Assembly: GCF_040954645.1 (NCBI RefSeq)
Contig: NC_092803.1
Coordinates: forward strand, 123,213,961 to 123,277,960
Reading direction: 5' to 3'
Length of the DNA stretch: 64,000 nucleotides
Source: Diabrotica undecimpunctata
Taxonomy: Eukaryota; Arthropoda; Insecta; Coleoptera; Chrysomelidae
Each line of letters opens with the position of its first letter. Position 1 is the stretch's first letter. Both the position numbers and the translations under genes were made by a program. The notes beneath the pieces are model-generated. The model did not search any database and was not told where the DNA came from. It was given only the letters and a program-made list of their open reading frames with translations. Below, piece by piece: positions 1 to 11,885 of the stretch.

Positions 1-1
1 A

Positions 2-1015
2 GCAAGGAAAATATTGAAAAATTTACATAATAATTACATGCATATTGGTTCAAGAAAGCTATGGATGCTATTTAGGGACAATTATTTTGCAAAGAATGAC
101 ATAAGTATAGCAAAGGCAATTACTACCCAATGCCAAATATGTCAAATAAACAAAGAAAAGAATTTCAAAAACCAGAACACATATAGATCTAATGTTGTAT
201 ATGAAAAACTAAATACAGTGTCCATGGATTTTATCTCAAATTTAGTTCCAAGTCCAACAGGAAAAAAGCATATACTAGTGATAGTTGATTTATATACAAA
301 ATTTATTAAACTATATCCCTGCTCAAGAACAAATGTTAAAACATTGAAATTATATATTAATCAATTTTTCGAAGAAATAGGACCATTTAGAAATTGCATA
401 ATAGATAATGCTACATATTTTAACAACCAAAAATTTCGGGCATTTTGTGAGAGAAAGGGAATCAACATTCATTTTACAAGTATCAGACATCCTCAGGCAA
501 ATCCTGCAGAAAGATATATTAAAGAAGTTATAAAATATTTAAGAATAGTGTGCCAGAATCAACATGAAACGTGGCAGCAACATATACCACAAGTAGAATA
601 TTTTTTAAATAATACACATAATTTAAATACAGAGGAAGTACCAGAGTATTTAATGTTTGGCCATATAGGAAACAGAAAATGGATTAGTGAATATAATCAG
701 GATATGTTAGAACAAGTAATGCAGAAAGTGAATAACCGAATTAGGAGGAAAGCTGAAAAATATATCAGAAGACAAAATCGAAAAATAAAAAAACCAATCA
801 CATTTTAAAAAGGAGACAAAGTGTTAATTCGTTCACTTAGAAAGACTAATGTTAAAGAAAACCGTTTTAAGAAATTACAACCAATGTTTGAAGGTCCATA
901 CAGAATTGAAAATCAGAATGGACTAAATAGTTATGTGTTAATAGATGCAGAGAATAGACTAAGAGGCATGTTTCATATCAACGACATCTTTAAGTATTAT
1001 GAAGAGAATGAATAA
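2..1015 (+). pseudogene. Ty3/Gypsy integrase, 3' end of pol
   Basis: Integrase part of a Ty3/Gypsy Pol polyprotein, cut by the left window edge; the frame is already open at base 2. Seen: an HHCC zinc-binding region (HNNYMHIG, then CQIC), then the rve core with D in SMDFI, D in IIDNATYF and E in ANPAERY, about 35 residues apart. The C-terminal GPY/F-type segment follows (FEGPYRI, then MFHINDIF). One in-frame TAA at 806-808 separates core from C-terminal domain, and the frame simply continues after it, so this copy is probably inactive although little decayed. Protease and RT lie outside the window. The class is fairly sure; the clade within Gypsy is not assigned. Confidence 0.85.
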
Positions 1016-2760
1016 TGTTTTCTATACTTTTAACACTAATTTTAACAACACAAACAGTTCACTGATATATCCATTTTATTCAATAAACTTGATTTGTTAG
1101 ATAGATGGTAGATTTCTTTGTTATGAATCAATTTGACATCATACTTGATGATTTTGTACATATGGAAATTATTTGTGCCCTAAAAATCATAATTTGGGGT
1201 TAGATACTAAATAGATTTTATAAATGATTTGCTAAAAATGTCTTTCTAATATAATAAAGTGTAAAACTTACCAATTCATATGGATGAAAGCCTGTTGAAT
1301 TGAAGGAATTCCTAGATTTTGTCTATAAATAAACTTAACACAATATGGACACTTAGATTATCTTTATTCATTGTAATTGTAAAATATAAACACAAAAACT
1401 TCCATTTGACATGACAGTTTGACATAGACAGGGAACAGGGATGTATTTAATAGAACAATTAAAAAAAATTTGAATTATTAAATTTATATTTACTAAGGTA
1501 TGAGAAAATTAATATTTAAAAAAATAATAAGTAAATTATTTATTTTAAAATTTAATTTTGGGGTATTGATATGATTGGTGTTTATAGAAATTAATTTATA
1601 AGTTACACATTAGATAATATTAGATATTAAATTTGGTTATTTTAATAAGTTATATACTAGAGAATTTTATAAAAATATATTTATGTGAGGGCATTTTTAA
1701 GAAATTAGCATATAAAAAGTATTTTTTTATATAATTATAATGTTGTAAATATATTTAAGTGAGCCATGTGACTAGGCAACCAGATATACATACTCTGAAG
1801 TGACATTTAAGAAATGGTTGTGAATATAAAGTAGGGTTATAATAATAAAATGTGTAGTTTATTAAATTAGAATGTTAAGTTAATGATTTAAGTGTATATT
1901 CCGATCTGAAAAGCCTAAATGTCAACAAAATTATCAATAGAAAATTAACGAATTCTCCAGAATGCAGAATTTGACCTTTGTTTACGGTCGAACATTCGAG
2001 AATTATGGTTATGTCTGTGGATGGAACATATACTGTTTCCAGAAAATTCAGACATGTGTTTAATGGAATAAATCGAACATGATTTCTTACCAGATGGTTC
2101 TGGAAGATTGAAAAGATATAAATACCCGTGATTTGGATTCAAGAGGGAGTTTAGTAAGAAAGTCCATTCAGTTAGTCAATCAGTTATGAGTTTTTTAGTA
2201 TGAAAATTAGTTAGAGGCAGTCAATCAGTTACAATTGTTTAATATAGTGAGTTAAATCAATATTAAGAAACAGTATAAAGAAAATAATATTGAAGATTAA
2301 AAATTATGTTATGTATAAATGATGATAATGGAAGAAGTATTAATTGAATATTAAAATTAAATGATATTTTGGTGATTGGATATTGATATATTGAAAAGAA
2401 GAATAAAAATAAATGCTGTTTGCTGGTTTGCTTGGTGGTTTATAAATGCTGGTGAAGAAAAATATCTTAAATTGGTGGAAGCTAATAATTGGAAAAAGTA
2501 ATTTCACAAAAACAAGGATAACCGAAGCTGAGAAGAAGACATTTGAGTGGTGATTATAATCTATATAGTGGAAAACAGTTCATTTAGGCATTCAGTGACA
2601 GAAAGGTACAAAATTTTGTTAATATAATTTAGTTAGTATCATAACAATTTCAATTTTGTAGATAGTTTGTTTAAATTTTACATTGTCTATAGAATTTAAT
2701 TAGTTTCATAAGAATTTCAATTTAAAGATAGTTTATTTTAAATTTACATTGGCTAGGTTA
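1016..2760 (+). other. Probable 3' untranslated/LTR region of the first Gypsy element
   Basis: AT-rich DNA directly after the integrase, with no coding frame I believe. A TATAAATA box sits at 2117-2124. Two diverged tandem copies of a segment of about 65 bases (AGATAGTTT... with CATAA..ATTTCAATTT) lie at about 2622-2690 and 2691-2757. The position and promoter-like box fit a 3' LTR, but without the 5' partner in the window the LTR ends cannot be fixed. Confidence 0.3.
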
Positions 2761-2908
2761 GACATATATGTGTGTTTTATAATAGATATAATAAAGATAA
2801 TTTAAAAAAGTACTTACAAACTAATTCTTTGAGAACCGCGATAAAAACCCTATATATTATATTATTAAAAATACTCATTGCTCATCATTCAAACAAACAA
2901 TACATCAT

Positions 2909-2912
<4 letters not shown>

Positions 2913-2978
<66 letters not shown>
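2913..2978. repeat. (TA)n microsatellite
   Basis: About 33 uninterrupted TA units. Reading frames through it give only alternating Ile-Tyr and are not genes. Confidence 0.97.
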
Positions 2979-2980
<2 letters not shown>

Positions 2981-2993
2981 GAAAGGAGTAAAC

Positions 2994-3424
2994 AGTTATA
3001 ACCCGTTAAAATGATGGTACTCGTAAAATATCGCCACGGAAAAATTGGAGGGGTGAACTACAAAAATATTATTTATACTTATTAGCTACTTATATTTATT
3101 AAATGTAATTATAATAAAATGAATCATTTTGTTGAAAGGAAAAACTATAAAATTAAATAAAATAAAGGTATTTTAATAATTTATAATTATTATGATGTAT
3201 TTTTATAAATAATATACACTTTGAATAAAATTTAAATATTTCTTTAACTTTTTTATGGAAAAATTTAATTCGTTTATTTTTCCGAGATTTTCCGAAAGAT
3301 GAAAATAGCACAATAATTATTATTTTGTTGAGCTATCCCAGTTTAAAAAAACAATAAAAAGTTATAACTCGTTAAAATAATGGTACTCGTAAAATACCGT
3401 CACAGAAAAGTGGAAGGGAGAACT
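2994..3424. repeat. Spaced direct repeat, two copies of about 63 bases
   Basis: The segments 2994-3056 and 3360-3424 share AGTTATAAC.CGTTAAAAT, TGGTACTCGTAAAATA and a G-rich end at roughly 85 percent identity. They are 366 bases apart. The DNA between them is AT-rich and non-coding. Nothing else is recognised between here and the I-type element at 3926. Confidence 0.6.
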
Positions 3425-3911
3425 GTCCGCTGCAGTATCTCAGCTTGTTTCTGGTTATTGGTCATAGAAGGTTCCGTTTTTTTGCAAAGTGTGCTTTTTC
3501 ACCAGCTTTTCATTGAGCCTACTTACAACCGTGTGACATAAAAAAATATTAATAAGTTAATATAAAAAGTCAAGACTTTTTTAAACTGTTTTTTAGTAAC
3601 AAATTTAATAAAATGTTTTTTTAAAACGTTTTTTAAAAGATTTTTTAATAAACTTTATAAATACAGCCTCAAAGAACCGATTGCGATTTACAAAATACCT
3701 CTAGCGTGACTGTTTGGGCAAGTACAGTTGTTTAAATAGTCGCTCTTCGGGATAAACAAATTGAATAACTTATAAACTTTTTAGTCGATCTGTTTGAAAT
3801 TTGTCTTTAATAACTTATTAACTACCACAATTTTGACCAGATATATTATATGCCATTATACAAAAAACAAAGTTATTAACATCTATAAATTAATACAAAA
3901 ATTTCAAAACA

Positions 3912-3925
3912 AAGAACTTTTTATG
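3912..3925. repeat. Target-site duplication, left copy (I-type element)
   Basis: AAGAACTTTTTATG, identical to 13349-13362. The pair brackets the non-LTR element exactly. Confidence 0.85.
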
Positions 3926-4033
3926 TGTGTGTGTGTGGAAGGATAATGGCACGGAATCAAGTCCATTTGCCACAGAAAGTTGTATACAGAACTTTTCTTA
4001 TAATATGAATACACAGTTGTGGGTTATGCTGCT

Positions 4034-5849
4034 TTAAATTTCTATTTTTACTTCTTTAATAAAATTTACTAGAAGGTCTAAAGTGTTTCTATTGGCAGTT
4101 AATAAAATGTGTGATAGATTTAATGGAAGAAAATATTTCATTTTAATTAGTTTACGAATTAAATCATCTGATTTTTTTACATGTTTTTTGCAACCGAAGA
4201 ATATATGGTTGAGATCTCCGTAAGAGTTCTGATCACAACTACAGGCCGATGACCTAATGCCCAGCTTAGCAAGGTGCGATGGAAATCGCCCATGATTTGT
4301 TTTGAGTCGAAAAACACTTGCCGAAAAGAATTTTGACGTGGAATAATTGAAAATATATTGGGGTGGAGATGGTAGGGTTGGATGTATTTTAAAATACGTA
4401 TTTTGTGAGTTCACTACAACGTTTTCCCACTGTCGTTCCCATTTTAACATTATTTTATTTTTAATCAAATTAGAGATGTCACGTATTGTACAAATATTAC
4501 AATGAACTCCGTTTTGTACTGTCTCCTTGGCCAAACTATCAGCTTTTTCATTACCTAGTATACCTATATGGCCTTTGACCCATACAAATGTTATATTTAA
4601 TTCTGCTATCAATTTTTTTAAATTGCATAATATAGGGCATTTCATTCTTTCAAATTGTATACTTTTTATTGACTCCAAGGCTGACTTAGAATCAGTTAGT
4701 ATTACCCCCTCTCGTAAATTATTTGATATTAACCAAGTAATGTCCTTCAAAATTGCTATAAGTTCAGCAGTATATATGCTGCATATTGATGGCAATTTAA
4801 ACATAAATGATTGTTTTGTATTTTGAATAAAAACTCCACAACCAACTCCGTGTTTTGTTTTAGATCCATCTGTATATATAAATATCTTATTGACTAATCC
4901 ATCCAATATGGATTTTAAAAGGGTATGTTTTATATGATCATATTCTGTATAATGGGGTATTATAACTCTGTGTGGTTTTATTAGTGATCTAAAGGGTATA
5001 TTATACATAAGCAATTTTTTATTTTTACTAAAAGAAATGTGATAAGTATTAGTCTCAACAAAAGCTTCTGCAAGTGGGGGAGAATTTTTTAGTTTCCAAT
5101 AGCGGTTTGTTAGGTCTTCTTTTGCAATATCACTTAATTTGTTGATCATGTTTGACTCAAGGGATTTTAGTTTTAAAAGATATTTTTGTGATAACCGTTG
5201 CCGGCGTAAGTCCAAAGGTAACTCATTACACTCTGCCAGTATTGCTTTCACCGGTGATGATACCATCCCACCGATGCAAGTTCTAAGACATTTATATTGA
5301 ACTCTGTTTATTTTGTTTAGATTGGTATTACAAGAGGATCCGTATAAACAACATCCATAGTCAATGATAGAACGCACGTAGGCTCTATAAAATAATAAAG
5401 CTATACCAGGAGCTGCACCCCAACTTCGATTTGTTACACACCTAAGTAGATTGTAGCCTTTCTCACATTTTTTTATTAAGTGACTTATGTGGCTCGACCA
5501 TAGTAACTTGGTGTCAACAATAATACCTAAATACTTAAACTCTTTAACTACCGACAGGGTACGTCCACACAGAGTTAATCTCTCTGGAGCACGTAGTCTA
5601 TGCCTGGTAAAAAACATGATAGAGCATTTTTCTGTTGAAAGTGTCATGCCTGTTTCTTCTGTCCATATACTTACCTTATGCATAATATTCTCAAGAGCTC
5701 CCGTGCATGCTTCATAACTATTTTGGATGGTGTATATACATATATCATCTGCATATTGTATGCAATTTACGGAGTTATGAAATAGTGAATGAATATTGGC
5801 AGAATATATATTAAATAGTATAGGGCTAAGTACTGATCCCTGTGGTAAC
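4034..5849 (-). pseudogene. I-type ORF2, C-terminal half: RT palm/thumb and RNase H
   Basis: The open frame continues upstream of the first Met (5683) to the Gypsy junction. It begins with the RT motif LPQGSVLSP, followed by QYADD, the catalytic palm. RNase H follows with YTDGS, YTAELIAI, LTDSKSAL and GNEKADSLAK, supplying the D-E-D-D set. A Cys/His cluster (ACSCDQN, then HIFFGC) closes the protein, as in I and R1 ORF2. The stop is at 4034-4036. The 549 residues from the Met are open. The other half of the protein lies at 10041-11882, and the frame matches across the insertion. Confidence 0.88.
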
Positions 5850-5853
5850 CCAT

Positions 5854-6350
5854 TGTTATGATTTTATTTCAATGCTTTCTTTATTTAATTTATAATGTCT
5901 TTATTAATTTATTATATTGTTCTTATTCTAGTTTATTAAAAAGCACGATAATTTATATAAGTTTATTAACCACTAATTAATACATAATTTATTTTAGGCG
6001 AGCGTAACAACAATATCGCGAGCGCGAATCTTCTTTATTAACTGTCCCTCCATAACCAAAATTCCTCTATAAATATAAAGTCCTGTTATTCGAGAATGAA
6101 AACAGTTGTTTCTCGAAACACATCGAACATAGACCGCTGTTTTGCTGAAAGGCCTTCTAGACAGAGCGGCGAATTGTTCTCAGAACCGGTATGGTTAAAT
6201 CGGCTTGTCTCCAGAAGGTTCGAATTGTTGTTTTTATTACAAAGGGGGACCCATCGTGTGTCAGGTAGGCATTACCAAAAAAATACGTGAATGAATGAAA
6301 ATATTAGTAATAAATATATTTACGGTTTTGGGTCAGAATTTATCGTAACA
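5854..6350 (-). repeat. Gypsy 3' LTR (complete)
   Basis: 497 bases, starting TGTTATG and ending CGTAACA on the + strand, so the ends are short inverted repeats. On the minus strand a TATATTTATA box lies near 6070-6080. A 64-codon + strand ORF inside (6096-6290) recurs in the other LTR and is probably incidental. Confidence 0.9.
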
Positions 6351-6363
6351 TTGCCCCCCTCTT
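6351..6363 (-). other. Polypurine tract of the nested Gypsy
   Basis: The minus strand reads AAGAGGGGGGCAA immediately before the 3' LTR. This is the expected primer for plus-strand DNA synthesis and confirms the element's orientation. Confidence 0.8.
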
Positions 6364-6411
6364 AAAAGATTGTTCCTCCTGGAACCTTGTCGGGACTGGA
6401 ACCGGAACGGT

Positions 6412-6468
6412 ATGCTGGTATCGGCAACTGGACCCTCTTTTACAACTTCCAGTTGTATAAAAATGACA
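6412..6468 (-). other. CCCH zinc finger at the Pol C-terminus
   Basis: Residues 1022-1040 of the Pol frame read C-x7-C-x5-C-x3-H with FYTTGSC and CRYQH, the spacing of RNA-binding CCCH (Tis11/C3H1) fingers. Gypsy nucleocapsid fingers are normally CCHC and lie in Gag, so a CCCH finger after integrase is out of place. RNA binding is inferred from the family. Confidence 0.8.
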
Positions 6469-6507
6469 AGGGACGGTTTTCTCTCCGCACCAGTAACTAT
6501 GCGGATT

Positions 6508-6903
6508 GCAACAGACTAACACCTGGACTTCGGTGTCTTTAAAGATCTCTTCCACCATATTTCGGATAACCCTCCAATCTAATTGGCGGCACTCCAACTT
6601 TGGCATGGCTAACTTTTGCACGTCGGACTCTAGTACGTGCTCTCTCAATTGAAGTAAGGCTTCCCATACATCTCGGTAGGTAGGTTGGTCACGGGCAGTG
6701 TCTTTTGTTACTAGGTAGAAAAGGTAACGTGATGCATCTTGGAGTTTCAAGGTTTTACCGGGAGCTGGCACCTGGCATTGCAGTTCTGCAACTCGACCAA
6801 ACTTCCTTCGAAAGACGGATGCCAACCCTGGTGCGTCTTTGATACTGGCCGGGATGGTAAGGGCCAGCGAGTAGTCATCGGGGAGCGCGAGTAGATCTTG
6901 CTT
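6508..6903 (-). other. OARD1/TARG1-like macrodomain within Pol
   Basis: Residues 877-1008 follow the order of TARG1: [14 protein letters not shown], then an FRRKFG helix, then [17 protein letters not shown], then [12 protein letters not shown], then a final helix and strand with [16 protein letters not shown]1-family macrodomains bind ADP-ribose and remove it from acidic residues. The lysine corresponding to the TARG1 catalytic Lys (in the TK motif, residue 943) is present. The GAG loop reads APG, and the GCGLD loop carrying the catalytic Asp is shortened to ECR. Fold and homology look good; activity is doubtful. Confidence 0.78.
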
Positions 6904-9566
6904 TTCTTCAGTGGTAACACCATGTCTTGCTTTACCGGTACCTCCATAGGCACCCATGAATTCCTCAAACGTGAGGTCAGACACGTCTTGGACTTGGTTT
7001 ACTTCCACTTCTTCATCTACGTCGTGGTCACCTTCGAAAGACGCCAGCCGGTTATGGTGTACTATCATCGGCTTTCCCCTCGGAATCTTGTTTATTCGGT
7101 AGATGACATCGTTGATCTTCTCCATGATGAGGTATGGACCTTCCCAAAACTGCTGCAATTTGGGAGAACAACCTTTCCGCTTCTTGGGATTATACAGCCA
7201 GACTTTGTCGTTCTTCTTAAAGCAACCCTTTTCGGCTTGTGTATCGTACCGTTTCTTCATTCGGTCGCTAGCGATCTGAAGGTGGGAACGGACCAACTCA
7301 TGTACATCGTCCATTCTTCTTCGTAATTCGATCACATAATCTTCACCTACTACATCTTCTCCAGGTCGACACCCAAACTCTAGATCACAAGGTAGTCGCA
7401 TTTCGCGTCCGAATAGGACTTTGGCTGGTGTCTGGCCTGTTGATTCGTTAACAGCAGATCTGTAGGCCATTGTGAAGAACGGAAGGTATTGGTCCCAGTC
7501 TCGCTGATGATCGGACACCATCTTTGTCAAATACTTGCCAACTGTCCTATTCATTCGTTCTACCATACCATCCGATTGCGGATGATACGCGGTAGTTCTT
7601 GTTTTCTTCATGCCTAGTCTATCACATATTCCTTGGAATAGATCGCTTTCGAAGTTCCTGCCTTGGTCACTATGGATCTCCAAAGGCACTCCAAATCGGC
7701 TGATATATTCTTGGATCAACTTATCTGCAACGGTGGCGGCCTTCTGGTCTGGAAGTGCGTAAATCTCGACCCACTTAGTGAAGTAATCCATTACTACCAG
7801 CATGTACTTGCCTCCCTTTTCACTTTCTGGAAATGGCCCAGCGATGTCCAAAGCTATTCTTTCAAACGGGCTTCCAACATTATATTGTCTCATAGGAGCT
7901 CTCCTTTTTCGGTAAGGCCCGTTACTCGTGGCACAAATAGTACATTTCTTACACCAGTCTTTTACATCGTCGGAACTGTTCATCCAATAAAACCGTTCCC
8001 GAATTCGCTGAAGGGTTTTCCTTACACCAAAATGCCCTCCCGATGGACTGTCGTGTAACTGACGAAGTACTTCGGCTATTCTGCTCTTTGGGATCACCAA
8101 CTGTCTTCTCTTCTCTGAACCGTCATCATTTTCCAGGATTCGTTTGAGCAAGCCATCTTCGATGATAAATGAGTCCCACTGGGCCCAATACGTCTTAACT
8201 ACTGAGCATAGGTTTGATATTTCCTGCCAAGGTGGTCGACGGTTTTCCTCTTTCCATTTTCGGATTTTCTGTATAACTGGATCTCTCTCTTGTTCTTCCC
8301 TTATCTTAGTAGGCGTCCAGTCGTCGTTGACAATCGTCGTTCTTAGCACTGCTGCTTCCTTGGATTCCGTTTTGTTGCAGTGGGAACACTCTGCTGGGCA
8401 TGGCCTTCTGGAAAGAGAATCAGCGTTTCTGTGGCTAACTCCGGCCCGGTGCTCAATCTTAAAATCGTATTCTTGGAGTCGTTCGATCCACCTGGCTATC
8501 TGACCCTCTGGATTCTTAAACTGCATCAACCACTTAAGGGCGGCATGGTCGGTTCGGATTAGAAACTTTCTGCCATAGAGGTATTGGTAGAAGTGCTCTA
8601 CTGATTTAACTACTGCTAGAAGTTCTCTTCTCGTGACGCAATAATTCCGCTCAGGTTTTGAAAGGACTTTACTAAAATATCCGAGGACTCGTTCCTGTCC
8701 TCCTTGAATCTGAGACAGCACTCCTCCAATTCCCACGTTACTTGCATCCGTATCTAAGATGAACTCTCCTTCTGGCAGTGGATACCCCAAAATTGGTGCT
8801 GTTATTAAATGCTTTTTCAACGTTTCAAAGGCATTTTGGCAGTCTATATCCCAGCGGTATTCTCTTGCTTCCTCTGTAAGTCGCGTTAATGGCTTAGCGA
8901 TATCTGCAAACTTCTTAATAAACCTCCGGTAGTAAGTACATAGTCCAAGAAAACTTCTCACTTGATGTTTGTCAGTTGGTTTTGGCCATTCCTTAATGGA
9001 ATCGATTTTTCCCTTATCCACGGCCACTCCTTCTTTACTGACTATATGACCCAGATAATTGACTTTACCTTGAAATAGCTGGCACTTCTTGGGGTTTAGC
9101 ATCAATTGGGCAGCTTTAAGTCGATTAAAAACGTTTTCTAAATTCCTCAAATGATCTTCGAATGTCTCCCCCAAGACGATTATGTCATCTAAATAAACCA
9201 GGCATGTTTTCCAAGATAACCCTCTCAACACATTTTCCATAAGCCTCTCAAATGTCGCAGGAGCATTACAAAGTCCAAATGGCATAACGTTGAATTGCCA
9301 CAATCCAGATCCTGTGGTGAAGGCTGTCTTTTCTTTATCGACTGGGTCCATTTCTACCTGCCAGTATCCAGACTTCAAATCTAAAGTAGAAAACAATTTA
9401 CTTCCAGCCAATGTGTCCAATGTGTCATCGATCCGAGGCAGAGGATAACTATCTTTCTTGGTAACGTTGTTCAGCAAACGGTAATCCACACAGAACCTCG
9501 TCGTTCCGTCTTTCTTCTTAACCAGGACCACCGGAGAGACCCATGGACTCGTAGAAGGTTCTATGC

Positions 9567-10036
9567 TTATTTAATTTATAATGTCTTTATTAATTTATTA
9601 TATTGTTCTTATTCTAGTTTATTAAAAAGCACGATAATTTATATAAGTTTATTAACCACTAATTAATACATAATTTATTTTAGGCGAGCGTAACAACAAT
9701 ATCGCGAGCGCGAATCTTCTTTATTAACTGTCCCTCCATAACCAAAATTCCTCTATAAATATAAAGTCCTGTTATTCGAGAATGAAAACAGTTGTTTCTC
9801 GAAACACATCGAACATAGACCGCTGTTTTGCTGAAAGGCCTTCTAGACAGAGCGGCGAATTGTTCTCAGAACCGGTATGGTTAAATCGGCTTGTCTCCAG
9901 AAGGTTCGAATTGTTGTTTTTATTACAAAGGGGGACCCATCGTGTGTCAGGTAGGCATTACCTAAAAAATACGTGAATGAATGAAAATATTAGTAATAAA
10001 TATATTTACGGTTTTGGGTCAGAATTTATCGTAACA
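9567..10036 (-). repeat. Gypsy 5' LTR (inner edge lost)
   Basis: 470 bases colinear with 5881-6350. The only difference I noticed is CCTAAA here against CCAAAA near 6272. The missing 27 bases are at the side facing the deleted leader and gag. Confidence 0.9.
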
Positions 10037-10040
10037 CCAT

Positions 10041-11882
10041 GATAAACTATCCTTGGACCATGTAACACATTTCTATGATCTCTAATATAGACATGTCTAG
10101 AAAAATATAGTTGCAATATATTTAGGGCAGACGTTTCACTAAGACCAATACTAATCATTTTTTGTTTAAGTATATTTATATTTACAGAGTCATAAGCGCC
10201 TTTTATATCTAGGAATAAACAAGCTAGATACTTGTTACCAGAAAAAGTAATTTGGATGTCATTTACTAAATGAGTTACTGCATCCAAAGTACCATATCCC
10301 CTTCTAAAACCATATTGAGTACTAGGTAAAATATTGTTATAATCTATGTACCACTCCAGTCTTGTTTTTATCATTCTTTCAAATGTTTTAGTTATACATG
10401 ACATTAAAGATATAGGGCGATAAGAAGAAGGCATATTTTTATCTTTAGTTGGTTTTAAAATTAAACAAATGGTAATTTGTTTAAGTTGCTCGATATAGTT
10501 TGCATTCACCCACCAATCATTGTATATATTTATTATAAATTCTTTAGCAACTTAAGGGAGATTTTTAATAATGTCATATGTAACAAAATCATTACCCGGA
10601 GCAGTACATCTAGAGGTCTTAATTGCAGCTTCAAATTCCGTTGTATCAAAAGATGGATCCATATAGTGGCTGACAATGTTCTCTTTCGGTCCTTCAAGCA
10701 TATTTGGGACAAAACTAGGTGCTACAATATCAAAGATTTGGTTTATTAGTTCTTCAGATATAGGATGTTTTTTAAAAGTTGAGTTTTTGTTAGATATTTT
10801 TTTTATAAAACTCCAAATTTTTGATATTGGGGTATTTTTATTTAATTTATTAATAAAATTTTTCCAGCATAATTGTTGTTTTTGTTTGAAAAGTAATTTA
10901 GCTTTGGCCTGAATATGCTTGAATTTGAGATAATTTTCGTAATTCGTAGTATTTTTATATTGCAGATATGCATCTTTCCTATTATTAACAATTAAGGTGC
11001 ATTCATTATCCCACCAAATAGGATTTGGAGGTTTTTTACTTTTACCTGAACGAGATTTCATTGACTTAGAAGCTGCATCATTTATTATTTTCATGAAAAA
11101 TTCAAAGGAATTATTATTGCTGTTATTGTTATAAATTTGTGTTTCAATTAGGTTTTGAAAAAGTGTCCAGTCAGCTGAGGATTCAATCCATTTTCTAGAG
11201 GATGTTTTGTTAGTGGGGATATATTCCCGAGATATATTAATATGGATAGGGAGATGGTCGGAACCAAGTGTATCATTTAGAGGATTCCATTCTGAGTAAC
11301 TTAAAAGACTAGGTGAGATAAAAGTAAGATCTATGGCAGAAGGTCGTTCGTTGGGCCTGACTATCTTAGTAGGTCGTCCGTCGTTTAAAATAATTAGGTT
11401 AGTTTCGTCTATAGCCTCTACAAGTCGATTTCCTTGTGAATTATCTACTGTAGAACCCCAAAGGCTGTGGTGACAGTTAAAGTCACCGCATATAATGACA
11501 TCACCCTGTAGTTGTGAAAAAATATTACTCCAGTCAGTCTTAGTTGCTTTTATTTTGGGAGATTTATAAATGGAGGCTAAGGATATCTTAAATTCATCGA
11601 TATATGCTGCGCATACTTCTATTTTGGAATTAAAGTTTTTACGGATTGAAATTTCATGATAGGATAGGGAATCTTTGATAAGTATAGCAGTGCCTCCAAA
11701 TCCATCAGTTCTGTCTACATAATAGATTGTAGGTTGGTAAATGAAATATTTTCTTTTTAGATAACCAAGTTTCATTAAGTATAATTAAATCAAATTTAAT
11801 GGAGTAATGGTTAAGAAAATTAGCAAGATTAGCTTTATTTTTAGTAATGGAATTACAATTCCATTGCAATATATTTATCATC
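10041..11882 (-). pseudogene. I-type ORF2, N-terminal half: endonuclease and RT fingers
   Basis: Starts near ATG 11882 (INILQWNCNS, the usual opening of an EEP endonuclease). Endonuclease motifs are NETWL, GDFNCHHSLWG, SAIDLTF and GSDHLPI. RT begins with ICLILKPTKD and SSYRPISLM, then TQYGFRRG and the palm FLDIKGAYD, stopping at VYHG where the Gypsy inserted. There is a frameshift near 11720 (between the ETWLS and DGFGGTA segments) and a stop with a shift near 10552, so the protein is not made from this copy. The two main open pieces are 10552-11775 and 10006-10509; the end of the second runs into LTR sequence. Confidence 0.88.
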
Positions 11883-11885
11883 TAC

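Larger units (their letters stand above)
6340..9566 (-). pseudogene. Gypsy Pol: RT, RNase H, integrase, macrodomain, CCCH zinc finger
   Basis: Open from the LTR junction to a stop at 6340-6342, 1063 codons from a GTG at 9531. RT: FCVDYR, then YLDD at residues 113-116. RNase H: D260/D262, E303, D328, D371. Integrase: H493, H500, C530, C533, then D562, D622 and E658 with 35 residues between the last two. A GPY segment (FWEGPYLI) follows. Unusual extra domains come after residue 870: a macrodomain of OARD1/TARG1 type (about 877-1008) and a canonical C-x7-C-x5-C-x3-H finger (C1022, C1030, C1036, H1040). No stop or frameshift was seen, but the N-terminus of RT and all of gag-protease are missing, so this is a truncated reading frame. 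The stop falls 11 bases inside the 3' LTR. Confidence 0.9.
5854..10036 (-). mobile_element. Ty3/Gypsy LTR retrotransposon, recent, gag and protease deleted
   Basis: Lies on the minus strand inside ORF2 of the I-type element. CCAT is duplicated at 5850-5853 and 10037-10040, and the host frame resumes correctly across it. The LTRs are 5854-6350 (3' LTR, complete, TGTTA...TAACA) and 9567-10036 (5' LTR, missing 27 bases at its inner edge). Only the RT-RNase H-integrase part of pol remains internally; primer site, leader, gag, protease and the start of RT are gone. The deletion joins the 5' LTR directly to pol. I saw one difference over 470 aligned LTR bases, so the insertion looks recent. Confidence 0.92.

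Noticed and set aside
4527..4826. 99-codon + strand ORF and other + strand ORFs within 4.0-13.2 kb
   Set aside because: Antisense shadows of the minus-strand retrotransposon frames.
6096..6290. 64-codon + strand ORF, repeated at 9782-9976, as a conserved small gene
   Set aside because: It lies in the two LTRs, so its repetition follows from LTR identity; no family motif.
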